From the NCBI GenBank assembly GCA_947044405.1, contig CAMRHE010000012.1, positions 10,412,001 to 10,476,000 on the forward strand: a DNA stretch of 64,000 nt, written 5' to 3'. This DNA comes from Leptodactylus fallax (lineage: Eukaryota > Chordata > Amphibia > Anura > Leptodactylidae). The translations under genes and the position numbers were made by a program. Positions 36,621-47,953 of this stretch are shown one piece after another. The notes under the pieces were generated by a model that made no database searches, had not been told where the DNA came from, and saw only the letters and a program-made list of their open reading frames with translations. Positions within the stretch are counted from its first letter, which is position 1. Each line of letters begins with the position of its first letter.

Positions 36621-38255
36621 CAGTGGGTACAGAAAGTATTCAGACCCCTTTCAATTTTTCACTCTTTCATTGCAGCCATTTGCTAAAAGCAAAAAAGTTC
36701 ATTTTATTTCTCATTAATGTACACTCAGCACCCCATCTTGACAGAAAGAAAAACAGAAATGTAGATATTTTTGCAAATTTATTAAAAAAGAAAAACTGAA
36801 AAATCACATGGTCATAAGTATTCAGACCCTTTGCTCAGTATTGAGTAGAAGCACCCTTTTGAGCTAGTACAGCCATGAGTCTTCTTGGGAATGGTGCAAC
36901 AAGTTTTTCACATCTGAATTTGGGGATCCTCTGCCATTCTTCCATGCAGATCCTCTCCAATTCCATCAGGTTGGATGGTGAACGTTGGTGGACAGACATT
37001 TTCAGGTCTCTCCAGAGATGCCCAATTGGGTTGAGGTCAGGGCTCTGGCTGGGCCAGTCAAGAATGGTCACAGAGTTGTTCCGAAGCCACTCCTTTGTTA
37101 TTTTAGCTGTGTGCTTACGGTTATTGTCTTGTTGGAAGGTGAACCTTCGGCCCAGTCTGAGGTCCAGAGCACTCTGGAAGAGGTTTTCTTCCAGGATCTC
37201 TCTGTACTTGGCCGCATTCATCTTTCCTTCAATTGCAACCAGTTGTCCTGTCCCTGCAGCTGAAAAACACCCCCATAGCATGACACTGCCACCACAATGT
37301 TTCACTGCTGGGATTGTATTGGGCAGGTGATTAGCAGGGTCTGGTTTTTTCCACACATACAGCTTAGAAATAACACCAAAAAGTTCAATCTTCATCTCAT
37401 CAGACCAGAGAATCTTATTTTTCATAGTCTGGGAGTCCTTCATGTTTTTTTTTTTTGGCAAACTCTATGCGGGCTTTCATATGTCTTGCACTGAGGAGAG
37501 ACTTCCTTCGGGCCACTCTGCCATAAAGCCCCGACTGGTGGAGGGCTGCAGTGATAGCTGACTTTGTGGAACTTTCTCCCATCTCCCTACTGCATCTCTG
37601 GAGCTCAGCCACAGTGATCTTTGAGTTCTTCTTTACCTCTCTCACCAAGGCTCTTCTCCCACGATTGCTCAGTTTGGCTGGACGGCCAGGTCTAGGAAGT
37701 GTTCTGGTCGTCCCAAAGTTCTTCCATTTAAGGATTATGGAGGCCACTGTGCTCTTAGGAACCTTGAGTAATGCAGAAATTCTTTTGTAACCTTGGCCAG
37801 ATCTGTGCCTTGCCACGATTCTGTCTCTGAGCTCCTTGGGCAGTTCCTTTGACCTCATGCTTCTCATTTGCTCTGACATGCACTGTGAGCTGTGAGGTCT
37901 TATATAGACAGGTGTGTGCCTTTCCCAATCAAGTCCAATCAGTTTAATTAAACACAGCTGGACACCAATGAAGGAGTAGAACCATCTCAAGGAGGATCAG
38001 AAGGAAATGGACAGCAAGTGAGTTAAATATGAGTGTCACAGCAAAGGGTCTGAATACTTATAACCATGTGATATTTCAGTTTTTCTTTTTTAATAAATTT
38101 GCAAAAATATCTACATTTCTGTTTTTTTTGTCAAGATGGGGTGCTGAGTGTACATTAATGAGAAATAAAATGAACTTTTTTGCTTTTAGCAAATGGCTGC
38201 AATGAAATAAAGAGTGAAAAATTGAAAAGGGTCTGAATACTTTCCGTACCCACTG
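36621..38255 (-). mobile_element. Tc1-like transposon C
   Basis: 1635 bp flanked by TA (36619-36620, 38256-38257). It begins CAGTGGGTACAGAAAGTATT and ends with the inverse TACTTTCCGTACCCACTG; inverted repeats of about 220 bp. The transposase is on the minus strand. A fragment of the same family lies at 47954-48200. Confidence 0.9.
36835..37858 (-). pseudogene. Tc1-like transposase C, broken
   Basis: MRSKELPKELRDRIVARHR starts at 37858 with helix-turn-helix YKRISALLKVPKSTVASII and linker RPGRPAKLS. A shift at the T-run 37447-37458 (an A-run in the coding strand, IEFAKKKK) separates it from the catalytic part. The core keeps Asp in LWSDEMKIELFG and FQQDNNRKH, but the third acidic residue is lost: PDLNPIGHLW has Gly for Glu. 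The stop is after GASTQY. Confidence 0.9.
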
Positions 38256-38319
38256 TATAAGTGGTTACAAAATTAGAGAGGTTTATTAAGGAAAACTGAA
38301 CATTGAACAACTGAAAGGA

Positions 38320-39080
38320 GACTCTAGTACCCCCTTCTAGTCCGGATACAAGATGAAAGAGTTGTACACAGTGGCATAAAGGTTTTATATGGAATCCTGG
38401 CAGCAAATTTGCCCACAGATATTGTAGTTGGGCCTGGAGATCCTGAACACTCATAGGTTACCAAAGCTGGTGTCTCAGTCGGTACCATAAATACTTGTTT
38501 TGCAATAAAACTGATGACCAGCCAGTCCAAGAAAGTGTTAAAATCTGTTAGAGACATTCCTGGGAAACCTTTGCTGTATGGCGAGCATTATCCTGCTAAA
38601 AAATGCAAATTGGAAGTCCCGTCATGAGAAGCAACACATGCAGGTTGACCTACACATACCTCTGAGCTGTTAGTGTCCCTTGTATCACTACTATGGGTGA
38701 CAGACTGTCGTATGCGATGGCTCTCCAGATTATTACACCTGCACCTGGGGAAGGATTGAAGCCTTTTCCACAAGGCTTCCATACATGAAGTTAACTATCG
38801 TCAGATCCCAAACCTGGATTTGTCACTTTAGACAATACAGTTCCACAGTTTATCACAAACGCCACTGTAAACAAAGGCTTTGATGGCTGGCTGTCAATGA
38901 CAGGATATGTAATTGGCATACAAAAGGAGCAAAATGGTTGAAGCAAAGACAGGGATGCGTAATAAAGGTGCCACCTATGTCTGGATGGTGGACAAGGAAA
39001 CTGTGGCACCTGCTCGTGCTTATCAACGGATCAAACGATCTTCTGTACTAGTGATCTGTCTGAACAGTCTAGAACCTGTT
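38320..39080 (-). pseudogene. Tcb-like Tc1/mariner transposase fossil
   Basis: Minus-strand pieces in shifting frames match a second Tc1/mariner lineage related to Tcb-type transposases. In order: NPGLGSDDS near 38810, WKPCGKGFNPSPGAGVIIW (about 38770), AIAYDSLSPIVV, a GTLTAQRY-like block (about 38660), QDNARHTAKVSQECL (about 38580), and a C-terminal VQDLQAQLQ-WANL-PGF block to 38340. Many stops; no terminal repeats found. Much older than the flanking Tc1 elements. Confidence 0.65.
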
Positions 39081-40388
39081 TGCTAAGATTGCATGCCATA
39101 ACATAACAACTGTGCCCAACAGCTAGGCCAGAACATCTTTCAAGTGGGAAAAATGTTTCAAATGCATAATAGAGGCATGTCTAGAAGTCAATGATCTCTC
39201 ACCAAAAGGTACCACTACCCAAAAGTAACCTCTGAGAGCATTTATACAAGAAAGTGGTGGAAGCACTTTTACGCCCTCTTGTAGAAAGACCCAGTATCTG
39301 TTCAGACCACACCTGTAAACATTTACATATCTATCTGAGACAACTGCATGCTGAGTTATGCAACAACCCCACTGAGCGCGTTAGTTTTATGTCAATGAGT
39401 GTATATTTCTTGTTTACTCTTAGCATTCAAGTTTATGTCTGGGCTCCTTTAAACACAAGTCATACAATTCTTTATTTTAATTTATTAACCCCTTACCAGC
39501 ATGTGCCGTACATAAACCAGAGCTATAGTCATTACACATCAAACTGATAAACAACATATCATTATGTATGTCAATTTTGTAGATTTGGAGAAATAGTACT
39601 TTGAAGTGATAAGCAGTTTGTACACTTGGTGGCCGCTGAAAGCATGTCCCAAGTACACCACTTGCCTCAGTAGCAGATTGTTTCAAAGTTATTTTTCTAG
39701 AAATCTAAAAAGGCGACACATGTAAAAAAAAAAAAGAAAAAAAAAAGTATGTTTATCACTAAATGTGCTCTGTAATCCAGTAGTGCTTAGTAATGCTCCC
39801 TATAAAACTGCACCGTAAAAATCTGTTTCTGATATGGTTGCCTTTTTATAGGTTAAAAAAAGTAAAAATGTATTCTTCAACTGTAGAAACAGAAATAGTA
39901 TCAAAAGCCATGTCAAAACGGCATGCAGTTTTTCCAATCTGGATTTGATGCACTTTTTTACTGAACCAAACTATGTGAATACACAGTTGCTTGAGCTTCT
40001 CCGCTGCAAACAGCTTTTAGTGATATGCTTTACAGCAGGATCCTGGCCAAAGGCAGCAATAGCTGGGAGTCTACTTACTGCGGTCTATGGGAGAGTTTTC
40101 TAGGCATGTTCTGTGCAGGGAGGGGGAGTAGTTGTGACATCTTCTAATGTCCATAGTGAAGTGTTATCTGTAGAGGTGTGATCTATTGTAATTCTGTTTG
40201 TCTGTGATGTAAATGAAGTGACTGCTGCAAAAAAAATAAAAAATAAAAAATCCCCTACAGAATTGGCAAGTGTCAGTTTGCCATTAGGCTTAGGGACCAG
40301 AATGAAAATTGCAACACAGTACTTTTTTAAATATAGATAATGACATATCCATTTGCATTGTACCATTTCTGTATCAAGATATTCTTAC
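39081..40388. other. No gene recognised
   Basis: Intronic sequence just 3' of the first ADAD1-like exon. A TTAACCCCTTACCAGCATG phrase near 39483 hints at another family 1 end; the rest is unremarkable. Confidence 0.4.
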
Positions 40389-40514
40389 TTGTTTCCATTA
40401 CAAATGCAGCTAGAGAGTTCCCACAGCTTTCATATTCAGGACACTGAGATACCAGTTCAGTGAACTTCTCCTTTATCACTTGGGTTATCCGTTCATGAAT
40501 AAATGAACGCTTAT
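40389..40514 (-). CDS. ADAD1: ADAD1-like exon (first in window)
   Basis: 126 bp between a TTTAG acceptor and an A|GTAAGA donor; enters with two codon bases and leaves with one. It encodes KRSFIHERITQVIKEKFTEL and then SQCPEYESCGNSLAAFVMET, the start of the editase-like region, where ADAR enzymes have a helix before their first active-site block. It is the most 5' coding exon I can place. Confidence 0.75.
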
Positions 40515-41440
40515 CTAAATAAAAAAAAAAAAAAAGTATAAATAAGGATATAGAGCATATTAATGGTGTTATCCAAGACTATATACTGATGGCTTATACT
40601 GCAGGGCAGGTACCATCTAAATCAGCTCCAACCTGACAGAAGTGAATATTCTACATGAGAAAGAAAAATTAAGTCAACTGACAACACTGTGTAATAGGTG
40701 AAGTTATTTCACTTTGCAGAGCATAGTAAGCAATGAGCATGGGTCAGGCACTTAATTTTATAGCTATATGGTCATCATTGTATAAGGGAGCAGATAGCTA
40801 AATACTATTACTCAGAACCTGTCCACTCCATCTAGAAGATACTCTGCGCTCCACGCACTTAGTATCTGTATATTCACAGATACTGGCTGGTGACAGGCTT
40901 ATACAGCTTCAGTTATACAACCTTATTTAGAATAAAAGATGGCTGGACCATTACACCAAACAAGCATCGTGTCTCCCTATTTCCTCTTAGATTGTAAGCT
41001 CTCACAAGCAGGGCCCTCACTCCTATTGTTTGATATGTTAATTTCTTTGTCACATTGCAATTTCAAATATTTTCCGTTCATCTACCCTCTGAAACTCCTG
41101 AGTTTGCTGCAGCCTTAAATTAATGGCTGACGATTACGGAATTAGGGGTTGTCTGTTTTCGTTGAAAAAAGGTGAGGGTTAAAAATAACAACAACAAAAA
41201 TAACCACAACCCACCACTAGTGCTACTTAAACTCTTAAATGGACACTAACTTTTCAGACAGCTTGGTCTCATTTAATAGAGCATGTGATTGTGGACCAAA
41301 ATGTAATGCCCTTTGTTTAAAGATGTTTTCTGCCTGAAAAAACTCTGTAAAACTTACTGCCACGTCTAAAACTAACTGCCCTTCTATCTTATTTGCAGTT
41401 CACTCTCTGTTACTAGTGAAGTCCTGTAATAGATACTTCA
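40515..41440. other. Upstream intron, no further exon found
   Basis: Lies 5' of the first recognised ADAD1-like exon. No dsRNA-binding domain was seen on the minus strand here. Contains short AT-rich runs only. Confidence 0.4.
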
Positions 41441-42010
41441 TGGAGTATTCCCATTTCAAGGATCCTATCTTTACTGCTAGCTTATGAAAATTCAAGAGTT
41501 TTCCTAACTACATTACTTTAGCAATGCTGCTTTGTTTGCCTGTGAAATTATTCCTTCTGTTGTTTACACATCGTTACCTTGGTCCCCCATCCTAGCTGAT
41601 GAAACAGGTCAAAAGGATGACTCCCTGTTCTCTGGGGGTCGGTGGGGGGGGAAGGGAAGGCAGAATTCTCTCACAGCTCTGAACCAGAACAATCTAGTCA
41701 GTTAAATGCAGATAAAAGCTTGGACAGTGTGTATGATCTCTCTATGTAAACACAAAGATAACACTGAGTTTACTGCAAGAACTTTCTCTCCTCTGCAACA
41801 TCTCAGTTTTTATTTTTCTCTCCAAACCTGTGTAATGTAATATACATTTACTGTGCATATTATCTGATCTGCATTTATATTAGTTTCCTAGTAATCATAA
41901 TAAATAATCTCTCATGGTAAAGCAATGTCTGTATCTGTTAAGGTACTTCATAGTGTCCCTTTTAATCAAAACCGCTCACCAGGAAGTGAGAAGAAGAGAG
42001 AGCAGCAGGG
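41441..42010 (+). repeat. Dispersed repeat R1, copy 2
   Basis: Same order and orientation as 9905-10480: AAGGATCCTATCTTTACTGC, GCAATGCTGCTTTGTTTGCC, TAGTAATCATAATAAATAAT and GTACTTCATAGTGTCC. Differences include indels around 41620-41700. Confidence 0.6.
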
Positions 42011-42369
42011 ATGTAGGAAAACTTCTTTAACCAGTATGTTATTGGTTTCATGGGGATGTGAGCCCTCTCCATACACAGCAGATGCCGGCTGTATGATACA
42101 GACGGCACCCGCCGCTAACAGCTGCAATCAGGGCCAACACCAATCGCAGCTGTTAACACTTTAGATGCCAAAAGTTAAATGCAACCACAGGATCTAAAGT
42201 GCGCAGGTGCCATGGGCGACACCATCTTTAACTGATCGCCGCTCTCTGGAATGTTATCAGAGGGCAGCAATCGGTTGTCATGACAGCTGGGAATCATTAC
42301 ATCAGTTCTATTACACACTACCATGGACATTATTATTGTAGTGTATACTATGAGCGATCAGACCCCCTA
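42011..42369. other. Repeat-like, no gene
   Basis: Contains AGCTGCAATCAGGGCCAACA and GCAGCAATCGGTTGTCATGA, phrases of the CG-rich ends of anuran MITEs; probably the tail of the family 1 copy that follows. No gene. Confidence 0.35.
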
Positions 42370-42853
42370 GGGTTCAATAAAACGCCATCTTGTCCCACAT
42401 AAAAAGACGCCTTACCAAACTTCAGACACAAATATAAAAAAGTTGCAGGTGTCATAATATGGCAACAAAAATTTTGTTTTTCAATTTGGAAAGTTTTAAT
42501 AGGCATCAAAACATTACAATTGCTATATAAATTTGGTATCGCACTGACCCACAGAATACAGGTAATCTGTCACTTTTAGCACATAGTGAACTCTGTAAAA
42601 ATTAAACCCATAAGAAATTGGCGCTAATGTGTTTTTTTTTTCCAATTCCACCTCATTCTGAATTTTTTTACACCTTCCCAGTACATTGTACAGGACATTG
42701 AATGGTGCCATTAGAAAGTAAATTTTGTCCCACAAACAATAAACCATCATGTGACTCTCTAAACGGAAAAAAATAAAAAAAATTTATGGAAGGTGAGGAG
42801 GAAAAAAACAAGATACACAAAAACTAAAATTGGCTCGGTTTTTAAGGGGTTAA
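42370..42853 (-). repeat. MITE family 1, minus copy
   Basis: Reverse-oriented family blocks: ACTTTTAGCACATAGTGAAC, TTTTCCAATTCCACCTCATT and GTAAATTTTGTCCCACAAAC, ending AAGGGGTTAA with TTAA at 42850-42853. Confidence 0.6.
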
Positions 42854-43689
42854 GATGTATTCACAGTCAGTGAAAGGAGGAGGGACTGTTCTGTCTTCCC
42901 ACAGTAAATGGAGAAGGGAGGGGTTGATTTTCCTCAAAGCACATCTGGAAACAGCTTTCTCTGTGCACAGGACTGAACATTCTGCAGCATCTCACAGAGT
43001 ACAATGTAAAAAAAAGCCTTCCATGTATCTACTTCTGCCTGCTTGTGCTATTACTGATGGGATATTATTCAGAAACAGCAAGGAATTTTCCTGACTGTGC
43101 TCATAGATTGCTCTTTTCCTGTGTCAGGGATCTTTTCAGCTGCATGCCTGCATGTATTTGCGACACAGTGTCCCTGGATCTCCCATATTATGCTCTCTTG
43201 GACTTTTGTCTGCCATTTGTTTCCTATTGTATAGTTACTCCTTGATGAATTACATGTAAAGCCAGTAGTATTGGATGGGGAATGGGGCAACTGATCCTTA
43301 TTGTACACACCCCCAGCCTCAGAGAAAAATGTCAAATGTGCTACAGCCATAATGTGATTATTAGCAGCAGAAACACTTATAGAATATCATGTATCAAGAC
43401 TTATACAGCCAGAGAACAGACTGGTCAGCAAGACCATGCACATATTTCAACTTTTCATGAAAACTCAGGTACCCTTTAAGAACCTGAAAAGGCACCTTTT
43501 GCTATATTTCTTGACAGCGGTCATTTTACATCAAAGTGACATCACCACTGTAGTTTATTCAACAAACATCAGCAGGAAGCAATGGAGACTGAGCACCAAG
43601 GGATACTTCTTGGTTTGTTTTTTTTAATCCATGCCTGGGGGTGGTTTTTCAATGAAATAGGACAACCTCTCAACACCAAAAAAAAAAAT
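42854..43689. other. No gene recognised
   Basis: Moderate GC sequence with overlapping short open frames on both strands, none with a recognisable domain or splice support. Confidence 0.4.
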
Positions 43690-44329
43690 TTTCATTTATG
43701 TGTTTTCGTCTTTTACCTCCTACCTTTCAAAAGCTGTAACAGTTTTATTTTTCCGTTGAAAGAGGGCATATATTTAGCAGGACAAATTGTACCTCCTAAT
43801 GGAACCATTTAATATTCAGTACTATGTACTGGGAGACTGGAAAAAATATAAAAAATGATATAAATTAAAAAAAAAAAAACAAACAAAAAACAAACTGTTG
43901 ACACATTTACTTTCGGGTTTGGTTTTCATGGTGTTCTGTGAAAAACTGCACATGACATATAATCTGCAGGTTACTACCATAACAGCAATACCAAATTTGT
44001 TAAGTCTTGTTAATTTAAAACAAATGAACCCTTTCTTGACATCCGCCATAAGATAACAGCGGATTTTTAAATAGGTCGGTATTAACCCTACCGATGCCTT
44101 AGTCAAACATGAGGCACCATTTACCGGCAGCACATGGGCACTGCCATTGTGGCTAGGATCGCCATCTCCCTGTGACAAGATACATGGATGGCGATCCATT
44201 GCTTAAGTACATTTCAATTACAGACTGCGCTAGGCAGCCTGTAATAGAAGTGTCTGGATTTTTAAATACAATGCATTAGCATTGCAGAGTGTTGTATTAA
44301 TGATCAGACCATCTGGGTTTCAAGACTTA
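43690..44329 (+). repeat. MITE family 1, copy truncated by Tc1
   Basis: Contains TTCCGTTGAAAGAGGGCATA, GGACAAATTGTACCTCCTAA, GGAACCATTTAATATTCAGT and, near 44035, CTTGACATCCGCCATAAG from the family end. Tc1-like transposon D inserted at 44330. Confidence 0.5.
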
Positions 44330-44879
44330 CAGTTGTGCTAAAAAGTTTACATACCCTGGCAGATTTTTTGTTTTTTTGGCCTTTTTTCAGAGAATATGAA
44401 TGATAACACAAAAACTTTTTCTCCACTCATGGTTAGTGGTTGGTTGAAGGCATTTATTGTCAAACTTCTGTGTTTTCTCTTTTTAAATCATAATGACAAC
44501 CAAAAACATCAAAATGACCCTGTTCAAAAGTTCACATACCCTGGTGATTTTGGCCTGATAACATGCCCAGAAACCAAAACCACAGTCAGGTAGACCAACC
44601 AAAATTTCAACCACAACTGCCCAGAAAATTGTTTGGAATGCAAAGAAAAACCCCACACATAACATCAGCTGAAATATAGGACTCTCTGAAAACTATTGGT
44701 GTGGCTGTTTCAAGATCCACAATAAGGAGGCACTTGAAGAAAAATGGGCTACACGGTCAAGTTGCCAGAAAAAAGCCATTACTGCACAAATGCCACAAAG
44801 AATCTCGCCTTCAATACGCCAAACAGCACAGAGACAAGCCTCAAAACTTCTGGAACAAGGTAATTTGGAGTGATGAGAC

Positions 44880-44910
<31 letters not shown>

Positions 44911-45680
44911 AACTTTTTGGCCACAACCATAAACGTTACATTTGGAGAGGTGTCAACAAGGCCTATGAAGAAAGGAACACCATTCCTACTGTAAAGCACA
45001 GAGGTGGATCACTGATGATGTGGGGATATGTGAGCTTCAAAAGGCACAGGAAACTTGGTCAAAAGTTGAAGGAAAGATGAATGCAGCACGTTATCAGCAA
45101 ATACTGGAGGCAAATTTACACTCATCAGCCAGGAAGCTGCACATGGGACGTACTTGGACATTCCAACATGACAACGATCCAAAACACAAGGCCAAGTCAA
45201 CCTGTTATTGGCTACAGCAGAAGAAAGTGAAGGTTCTGGAGTGGCCATCTCAGTCTCCTGACCTCAATATCATTGAGCCACTGGAGGGAGATCTCAAGCG
45301 CGCAGTACATGCAAGACAGCCCAGGAATTTACACGAACTGGAGACTTTTTGCCAAGAAGAACGGGCAGTTTGACCATCTGAAAAAATAAAGAGCCTCATC
45401 CACAACTACCACAAAAGACTTCAAGCTGTCATTGTTGTTAGAGGGGGCAATACACGGTATTAAGAACTGGGGTATGTGAACAGGGTCATTTTGATGTTTT
45501 TGGTTGTCATTATGATTTAAAAAGAGAAAACACAGGAGGTTTGACAATAAATGGCTTCAACCAACCACTGACAATGAGTGGAGAAAAAGTTTTTGTGTTA
45601 TCATTCATATTCTCTGAAAAAAGGCCAAAAAGAAAACCAAAAAAAATCTGCCGGGTTATGTAAACTTTTTAGCACAACTG
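44330..45680 (+). mobile_element. Tc1-like transposon D, internally deleted
   Basis: 1351 bp with TA flanks (44328-44329, 45681-45682). It starts CAGTTGTGCTAAAAAGTTTA and ends with the inverse. Inverted repeats of about 210 bp. It is about 270 bp shorter than the other Tc1 elements here because the transposase N-terminus is largely missing. Confidence 0.88.
44701..45463 (+). pseudogene. Tc1-like transposase D, broken
   Basis: The first helix-turn-helix is missing; the protein picks up at VSRSTIRRHLKKNGLHGQVA. After the first catalytic block (VIWSDETK) a 27-base A-run at 44881-44907 replaces the usual IELFG start and encodes extra Lys. The frame is then broken near 44990-45050. The second block FQHDNDPKHKA and third PDLNIIEPL keep Asp and Glu. 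A TGA after QEERAV (45371-45373) precedes the remaining C-terminus ending GGNTRY. Confidence 0.85.
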
Positions 45681-45714
45681 TATAGGGGGTCTAAAAATAA
45701 AAGCTTTAAAAAAA

Positions 45715-46328
45715 ATTCTGGACACCACCCGCCTGCTAAGGACTCCGATTCATCCCAATGCGGACGATACTCCTCCGCTCACGTGTCGCAATATAGCTTC
45801 TGGTGCTCCGGGCCCCTGCTGCCCACCATATGCCCAGCTTTTCTCTTCTCATTCACAACGAGGTCACTCTGAACTACAAGCTCTGCTGGCCCTTATCCCC
45901 AGTAAGCACATTTTGGACGAGCTTGCCTCTGACCTGAAAAAGGCCTGGTGCCAGGACCTCAAGGTAGTAAAAGCTGATGCTGTTACTTTCCAGCAGTGGG
46001 TGATGACTTAGAACTGTTGCAGGAGTCAATCACAGCTTCAGTACAATCTCTGCAGCAAGCATCCCACTCTACTACTACTCAATACTGCACCTTACAGTTG
46101 CATCTGGATGATATAAGAAAAAAAAAAAAAAAAAAATCACAACTGCTTTAAAAATATCCAAATACGTGAAATGCCTGAAGCTACTCCTTCCTCTGAACTC
46201 ATGCCTACCCTAACAGGCATCTTCAACACCCTATTGGACTGTCCGGCTGACACCCATATTGAAATTAACTAGGCCCATTGGGCGCTCAGACCACGCAACT
46301 CCAATCCTGCTAAACCCTGTGATGAGAT
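45715..46328 (+). mobile_element. L1-like LINE, ORF1 part
   Basis: Plus-strand ORF1 remnant: a Q/L-rich coiled coil (QQASHSTTTQYCTLQLHLDD near 46055-46110), an A-run interrupting the RRM entry, then IQIREMPEATPSSELMPTL (about 46155) and ADTHIEIN, ending at Tc1-like transposon E. The element resumes at 48200. A 5' part near 45720-45990 is CG-rich and matches ORF1 N-terminal style. Confidence 0.62.
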
Positions 46329-46329
46329 A

Positions 46330-47942
46330 CAGTGGGGAAAAAAAAAGTATTTAGTCAGCCACCAATTGTGCAAGTTCTCCCACTTAAAAAGATGAGAGAG
46401 GCCTGTAATTGTCATCATAGGTAGACCTCAACTATGAGAGACAAAATGAGAAAACAAATCCAGAAAATCACATTGTCTGATTTTTTAAGAATTTATTTCC
46501 AAATTATGGTGGAAAATAAGTATTTGGTCACCTACAAACAAGCAAGATTTCTGGCTCTCTCAGACCTGTAACTTCTTCTTTAAGAGGCTCCTCTGCCCTC
46601 CACTCATTACCTGTAGTAATGGCATCTGTTTGAAATTGTTATCAGTATAAAAGACACCTGTCCACAACCTCAAACAGTCACACTCCAAACTCCACTATGG
46701 TGAAGACCAAAGAGCTGTGGAAGGACACCAGAAACAAAATTGTAGACCTGCACCAGGCTGGGAAGACTGAATCTGCAATAGGCAAGCAGCTTGGTGTGAA
46801 GAAATCAACTGTGGGAACAATAATTAGAAAATGGAAGACATACAAGACCACTGATAATATCCCTCGATCAGGGGCTCCACGCCAGATCTTACCCCGTAGG
46901 AACAAAAAGATCACAAGAACAGTGAGCAAAAATCCCAGAACCACGGGGGGGGGGGGGGAGACCTAGTGAATGACCTGCAGAAAGCTGGGACTAACGTAAC
47001 AAAGGCTACTGTCAGTAACACACTACGCTGCCAGGGACTCAGATCCTGCAGTGCCAGACGTGTCCCCCTGCTTAAGCCAGTACATATCCAGGCCCGTCTG
47101 AAGTTTGCTATAGAGTATTTGGATGTTCCAGAAGAGTATTGGGAGAATGTCATATGGTCAGATGAAACCAAAGTAGAACTGTTTGGTAGAAACACAACTC
47201 GTCGTGTTTGGAGGAGAGTGAATGCTGAGTTGCATCCAAAGAACACCATACCTACTGTCAAGCATGTGGGTGGCAACATCATGCTTTGGGGCTGTTTCTC
47301 TGCAAAGGGACCAGGACGACTGATCCGTGTACATGAGAGAATGAATGGGGCCATGTATCGTGAGATTTTGAGTGCAAACCTATTTCCATCAGCAAGGGCA
47401 TTGAAGATGAAACGTGGCTGGGTCTTTCAGTATGAAAATGATCCCAAGCACACCGCCAGGGCAAAGAAGGAGTGGCTTCGTAAGAAGCATTTCAAGGTCC
47501 TGGAGTGGCCTAGCCAGTCTCCAGATCTCAACCCCATAGAAAACCTTTGGAGGGAGTTGAAAGTCCGTGTTGCCCAGCGACAGCCCCAAAACATCACTGT
47601 TCTAGAGGAGATCTGCATGGAGGAATGGGCCAACATACCAGCAACAGTGTGTGCCAACCTTGTGAAGGCTTACAGAAAACGTTTGACCTCTGTCATTGCC
47701 AACAAAGGATATATAACAAAGTATTGAGATGAACTTTTGTTATTGACCAAATACTTATTTTCCACCATAATTTGCAAATAAATTCTTTAAAAATCAGAAG
47801 GTGTGATTTTCTGGATTTGTTTTCTCATTTTGTTTCTCATAGTTGAGGTCTACCTATGATGACAATTACAGGCCTCGCTCATCTTTTTAAATGGGAGAAC
47901 TTGCACAATTGGTGGCTGATTAAATACTTTTTTTCCCCATTG
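46330..47942 (+). mobile_element. Tc1-like transposon E
   Basis: 1613 bp with TA at 46328-46329 and 47943-47944. It starts CAGTGGGGAAAAAAAAAGTA and ends TACTTTTTTTCCCCATTG; inverted repeats about 230 bp. This terminal family (AGTCAGCCACCAATTGTGCA) is widespread in fish and amphibians. It sits inside the plus-strand L1 ORF1 remnant. Confidence 0.9.
46697..47727 (+). pseudogene. Tc1-like transposase E, frameshifted
   Basis: [20 protein letters not shown] opens the protein with a helix-turn-helix ([20 protein letters not shown]) and linker [10 protein letters not shown]-run at 46946-46958 shifts the frame after NPRTT. The catalytic part then runs unbroken to GYITKY. First Asp intact in [13 protein letters not shown] and Glu intact in [10 protein letters not shown], but the second block reads [11 protein letters not shown]: Glu replaces the Asp that aligns with D244 of Sleeping Beauty. 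Apart from these two defects it is nearly full length. Confidence 0.9.
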
Positions 47943-47953
47943 TAGGTCATGTA

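Larger units (their letters stand above)
7380..40514 (-). other. ADAD1: ADAD1-like gene, 3' part (seven exons)
   Basis: Spliced gene for a testis-type adenosine deaminase domain-containing protein, a nuclear RNA-binding relative of ADAR enzymes. Exons at 40514-40389, 24209-24083, 23454-23284, 20045-19816, 12571-12334, 12230-12098 and 7493-7380 all have AG/GT borders and mutually consistent phases, giving about 379 codons to the stop. The order of blocks follows the ADAR editase domain. Catalytic features are lost: the ADAR HAE motif reads DSHGIV, the segment after LHLYLYMN has no Cys, and MSCSDK-type sequence reads MSPTDK. This matches ADAD proteins, thought to bind RNA without deaminating it. 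ADAD2 is less likely but not excluded. The N-terminal dsRNA-binding exons were not found. The ~16-kb intron between the first two exons holds most of the Tc1 and DIRS elements. Confidence 0.8.

Noticed and set aside
43069..43350. Minus-strand frame as a possible upstream ADAD1 exon
   Set aside because: The translation shows no dsRNA-binding motif and its borders do not give the phase needed to join the exon at 40514.
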